Program-made: the position numbers and the translations under genes | Notes under the pieces: model-generated | The model's input: the letters and a program-made list of their open reading frames with translations, nothing else | Told to the model about the DNA's origin: nothing | The model's database searches: none | Shown: positions 59,915-64,000 of the stretch, piece after piece | Layout of the letters: each line of letters begins with the position of its first letter | Position numbering within the stretch: position 1 is the first letter of the stretch | Source of the DNA: Glossina fuscipes | Taxonomy: Eukaryota > Arthropoda > Insecta > Diptera > Glossinidae | Direction: 5' to 3' | Length of the DNA: 64,000 bases | Assembly (NCBI RefSeq): GCF_014805625.2 | Contig: NW_023998493.1 | Location: 2,431,722 to 2,495,721 of the forward strand

Positions 59915-59995
59915 TATTATTATTATTATTATTATTTTAATTTTAGACTAATGAAATAAATTCTTAGACTAAAAAAATACATTGAGCACTAGCAA
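59915..59995 (-). mobile_element. tRNA-derived SINE, copy 3, cut by the assembly gap
   Basis: A (TTA)n run, then AAATAAATTCTTAGACTAAA and GAGCACTAGCAA. This is the 3' tail and body of the SINE seen at 7.1 and 27.6 kb, in the same orientation. The tRNA-like head should lie in the gap. Confidence 0.8.
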
Positions 59996-60095
59996 NNNNN
60001 NNNNNNNNNNNNNNNNNNNNNNNNNNNNNNNNNNNNNNNNNNNNNNNNNNNNNNNNNNNNNNNNNNNNNNNNNNNNNNNNNNNNNNNNNNNNNNN
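59996..60095. other. Assembly gap (100 N)
   Basis: Exactly 100 N, the conventional filler for a gap of unknown size. The true distance is not known. Confidence 0.99.
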
Positions 60096-62139
60096 ATTAG
60101 TGTGAAGTTAACAGTTCTTAGACATAAAATATATATTATCTAAGAAAATATATCGAAATGTGCACGATAAATGGGCTGACAATTTTATTCTAATCAAAAA
60201 TATACAAATCAATAAATACACCTCTGGCTATTACGGGCGAAACGACAGTCCTATAACAGAGCATTAGTTAGAATGAAATTTCTAAAAAAACTGCGGTGAT
60301 ATCTTGCGTGGTCTTAGATATCTACCGTCCGGAAATACTGTAGAAAGGATTACCAAGGAATAGTTTGACTTAAAAAGTTTAGATAGTTTATATTCTTTTA
60401 TATCGTAGTTATCCGTCTTTTTAAATCAAACTATGGTTGGAATGAAATTCAGATCATTTTTGTTGCTCACACGCCCTTGTCTTTTAAGCGATTGGAGACT
60501 ATAACTGGCTGGATAAGTGCGGACTAAAGCTACCCCTGACAGTAGTTTTATCACACACTACTTGTCGGAGCAATGTGCGACCATTGATGATATGCCCAAA
60601 CCAGTGCAAAATGCATGATCATTCCTGATCTATTACCGGTTTTTGATTCCTTCGCCATTTGCACTACGTATTGCATCTTCCCCAAAAGATAAGTAATACT
60701 AAGTAAGGTGATTAATCCTCGACAGTAAGTTTCAAATAAATAAGACGAAGAATTACAGGCAATTGTACCAATAACAAATAAGCAGATTGTATTCGGCTGT
60801 AGCAGAACCTTCTTTGACTATCACTTTTATCAAAAAATTAAACCTCGACACTCTGTAATGTTAAGTGGTCGGGGACGATTTGTTCCAGTTTTATGCAACT
60901 AGTGTAGCAGCATCCAAAGAATACAACGTTTTAGTTCATTAGTAGTTATTAGCAATAAGCGCAAAATCCATTTTTTTTGCCTTTGGAAACTGAATAATTT
61001 GGTCCATTTTCGATAGCAAGCTGCTTGCAAGAATTTCCAAAATCTTTGCTAGATTTAAAGCCATCATCTCCATTTTCTACATACAGGGAAAAAGGTTAGC
61101 GCAGGCATGAAATAAATGAAAATTCATAGACCGATTCAGATTTTGTTTTTTTCATCAACAATATATATATATATATATCTTTTATAACATCTCTGATGCG
61201 TATCACAAAATTTTGACAACGTGAATATGCTCGCAACCATCGACGGTGCAAATCACAATCAACTATTTGAAGCGGAATACATTCTTTTATCATAAATAAA
61301 TAAATTATATAATATATTATATATATATAGAATAAATAAAGTTATAGAATAAATAAAATAAAAAAATCTTCTTTTCCGATCGCACATAATCCACAATGCA
61401 CTAGTTTGGGCAATTCTTTTCGTAACTATTGGGGTTTTGGGAGTTAAAGAAATTCAAAATACCCCGTAGTGCCGACGAAAATATCACAAAAAACATTTCG
61501 GTAATGTCCATCTTTCGTGAAAATTCAAGCATATTTTCTATTGAATGAAAACTTTAATCCAAAATATTTTTTAGAAAAAAAATTTCTTCCACAAACAAGA
61601 AAAGCTTTCTGAAAAAAAAAATATTCTATTCTTTAATCTTAGGTAAAAAGTTTAAAAGTTTATTAAAAGATTTAAAATAACAGTCTTAAATATATACCAT
61701 TTCATAAACAGTTTAGCACATAAATATATAAAAAGTTCTTCTCATTCTTTAAACAGCCACTTACTTTGATAAGTTTTCCGAACACACTTTTATAAAAAAG
61801 AGGGAAACAACAATAATTTTAAAAGAGAATATGTTATGAGAAATCGAGTAATTTTTTTCTTATGCTGTTTGGCATATAAATGGTGATGATATCGTGTGTA
61901 ATTTATGGGTTGAAATTATTACAGAGTTTTGCCGGAAATTACAAAAGAATCAAAAAAAGGAGCTAGAAAGAGAAACAGAGAAAAAGATAAAGAATAAATA
62001 AAAAAGAAAAGTGTACATATACTCCTTGTAGGGAATCTTGGTTATTTCGCCACTTTAAACCATTATTTAAAAGTCGATACATATTTCGTTAAAGTTTTAC
62101 ATCGTTTACGTTATTAATGGTAAATTGTATGATTGTCTT
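60096..62139. other. AT-rich non-coding DNA
   Basis: No gene recognised. An AT-dinucleotide run lies at about 61160-61178. Confidence 0.5.
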
Positions 62140-62245
62140 TTTTTTATAACCATGACCGAAGGATCGGGGATATGCGCATTTTGTCAAAACGTTTCAAATG
62201 CCCAGAAGAAAGTTTCAGTGACTAAACAAATATATACATATACAA

Positions 62246-62277
<32 letters not shown>

Positions 62278-62420
62278 TGAACAGCAACAACTTTTGAATC
62301 GAGTTAAGCAGGTCAGTCTGTTCGTATGTCCACCTGTCCACTTGCCCGACTGTGTGGTGTCTGTGATAAACATGCTCTCGTTAGTGAAAATGGAGCCATC
62401 GCTTTGCAAAAGAATTTAAA
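62140..62420 (+). repeat. Dispersed fly-type repeat with (TA)n insert
   Basis: Landmarks: TTTTTTATAACCATGACCGA, GTCAAAACGTTTCAAATGCC, CAGAAGAAAGTTTCAG, a TA run at 62252-62278, then GAATCGAGTTAAGCAGGTCA. Same family as 28.5 and 54.0 kb. Confidence 0.55.
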
Positions 62421-62779
62421 AGTAACCTAAACTTTTCAAAGGACGCGCCTATAACGCCCACATACAAAAGCTTTTACTTTGAAAGTCGAAAAAGCCAGCC
62501 GCTCTCACTTCGCTTTAGAGAACATGAAAATTTAGTTTTTTTACATCTTTTGTGTTTCCTTTTGTACCCGTCTTTCTGATATTCGGTCACAATCGATTAT
62601 AATATTCTTCATTTTTTTTGTGCTTTTGTGTGTGCGCAGTTGCTCCATGTTCGTTTTGGAAGAACATTAGTCACACCTGCCCAGAGTTTGAGTTGTAACT
62701 TTCAACTCTTCATCAAAATTATGTTTACCATTAAAATTCCAAAAAAAAGGCGAATAAAGCAAGGGCAGAGATCATATCG

Positions 62780-62833
62780 ATACGTGATGACGGTAAATAC
62801 ATATGAATACATGATGACGGTAAAAACATAACG
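62780..62833. repeat. 27-bp tandem duplication
   Basis: GATACGTGATGACGGTAAAT recurs as AATACATGATGACGGTAAAA, two copies only. Confidence 0.7.
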
Positions 62834-63839
62834 ATATAAATAAATGTAAATAAGAAGAAAGGCAAAAGTTATTAACAGATTTGTCCATAATTTGCTGTGT
62901 GTTATCATTTTGAATAAATTGCGTAACTATGTAACGAGAGAGGCATTATAGGCATGTTCATCGAACTGCAAAATCAAACATAAAACTCAATCTTTAATAT
63001 TAAAATTATTGCTTGGAAAGTTTTAACGTCAAATAGTTGCTACAAATTTTTGTTTCACGTATTAAAAATATTTTTTCGAATTATAAAATTTTGCTCGAGC
63101 TTTCAACCACCCATAGTTTTCAAACCCATAAAGACTGTTATCGTTAGCATTATTATTAAAAGTTTTCACATAACAATGTGTAAAAAGCATGTATTTGTTG
63201 CATTGTGCAAATGTAATCGCGCAGATGAGCCTATGTGTAGTCATTGGATATTGCTACGTATTTGTTTAATTTCAAATTATTTCAACATCATTACGCCATT
63301 TATATTCATACCGCATGCGGTAAGGATGTAAAAACTTCAATACATATACATTTATGTACATCACATATGTGCACATATGATTATATCTATGTATATATGA
63401 ATAGATATAGGTTTTACGCATTTGTATATTGAAACAAGCTACGTTCATTTTCATTTTCTCATAGGTATGTAAGCTGAAGTGTACATAGGCGTATCGTGTC
63501 ATAGGTATACATTTGCATCTGTTTATATAGCGCTATAACTCAGGTATTGTATTATTAAACATTTTGTCAGTAAATGAGACGGTTGGACGAGGGCAAAGCA
63601 GTGTAAAGATTTCATTAAGTATTATGTATGCGATTAGAAGGTGATCCCATCAAAATTTACCTAGCCTTATATTTGTCTTTAATGGTTGAGAAATTATTCT
63701 CTAACGATAATATTGGATCTACGTAAATTCAAAGCTTGTCTTAAGTAAATTAAAAGATTTACCAGTTAAAAGCGTTCGATATAAACACATTTTCCCGGCA
63801 TTGGTGTGAAGAAAAAGTTACCATACGATATACTTACAC
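62834..63839. other. AT-rich non-coding DNA
   Basis: Overlapping frames on both strands come from AT-rich sequence. No gene recognised. Confidence 0.5.
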
Positions 63840-63990
63840 ATGAAGCCCAACTAAAATAAATTAACAGTCGAATTCAATTGACTCTTAAAATTAAATCTCA
63901 TACTAATTATTATTAAAAACTAGTGTAAAGTATATAAGGATATGTAAAGAAAGAAAAAAAAAATAATACACAAACTGTTAAATAATAATT
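63840..63990 (+). repeat. Dispersed repeat, partner of 52160-52325
   Basis: GAAGCCCAACTAAAATAAAT, CAGTCGAATTCAATTGACTC, TTATTATTAAAAACTAGT and an A-rich tail match the copy at 52.2 kb in order. The repeat may continue past the window. Confidence 0.7.
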
Positions 63991-64000
63991 CGTCTAGAAA

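Noticed and set aside
63050..63502. Overlapping open frames on both strands near the right end
   Set aside because: AT-rich sequence with few stops by chance; no domain or splice evidence.
1..64000. CRISPR arrays, bacterial operons, phage or defence islands
   Set aside because: No spaced palindromic repeats, no Shine-Dalgarno-linked gene runs; the sequence is clearly animal nuclear DNA.

Overview
The window looks like nuclear DNA from a fly, most likely a higher (brachyceran) dipteran. It is AT-rich and gene-poor. Its introns are short (43-70 bp for most), with GT-AG ends and T-rich acceptors. It carries mariner, Tc1-like, non-LTR and LTR elements and tRNA-derived SINEs. A tephritid-type fly is my guess; nothing here proves it. 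One 100-N assembly gap lies at 59996-60095.

Only one intact protein gene can be supported. It is a seven-exon gene on the minus strand (38064-41325) encoding a 353-residue MATH-BTB protein of the SPOP/roadkill type, a substrate adaptor for cullin-3 ubiquitin ligases. Its BTB half is very close to SPOP. Four of the five SPOP groove residues that hold degrons are replaced, and the C-terminal nuclear signal is absent. The locus was partly duplicated: a decayed copy at about 43.9-46.5 kb keeps only one exon, whose splice donor is destroyed. A mariner relic sits at the equivalent place in both copies.

At 10.53-10.96 kb there are three small exons of an unidentified gene or gene relic, right behind a 440-bp solo LTR. 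A GC-rich fragment at 9719-9859 (minus) also looks like former coding sequence.

Most other recognisable sequence is mobile DNA. It includes an LTR-element piece with a tRNA-Lys-type primer site (0.14-0.86 kb), a degenerate non-LTR element with RT and RNase H remnants (1.8-2.9 kb), and two solo LTRs of identical length (10.0 and 43.3 kb). Two nearly identical mariners with different lesions lie at 20.8 and 57.8 kb. Older mariner relics lie at 14.3, 42.2 and 46.0 kb, a Tc1-like relic at 42.7 kb, and IS630/Tc1-type transposase scraps at 18.6 and 26.6 kb. One tRNA-derived SINE family is present at 7.1, 27.6 and 59.9 kb, and a second at 52.8 kb. A diffuse family of fly-type dispersed repeats occurs at 6.2, 28.5, 34.6, 54.0 and 62.2 kb.

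The remaining tens of kilobases are AT-rich non-coding DNA with small tandem repeats. I see no tRNA, rRNA or CRISPR features and no bacterial-type operons.
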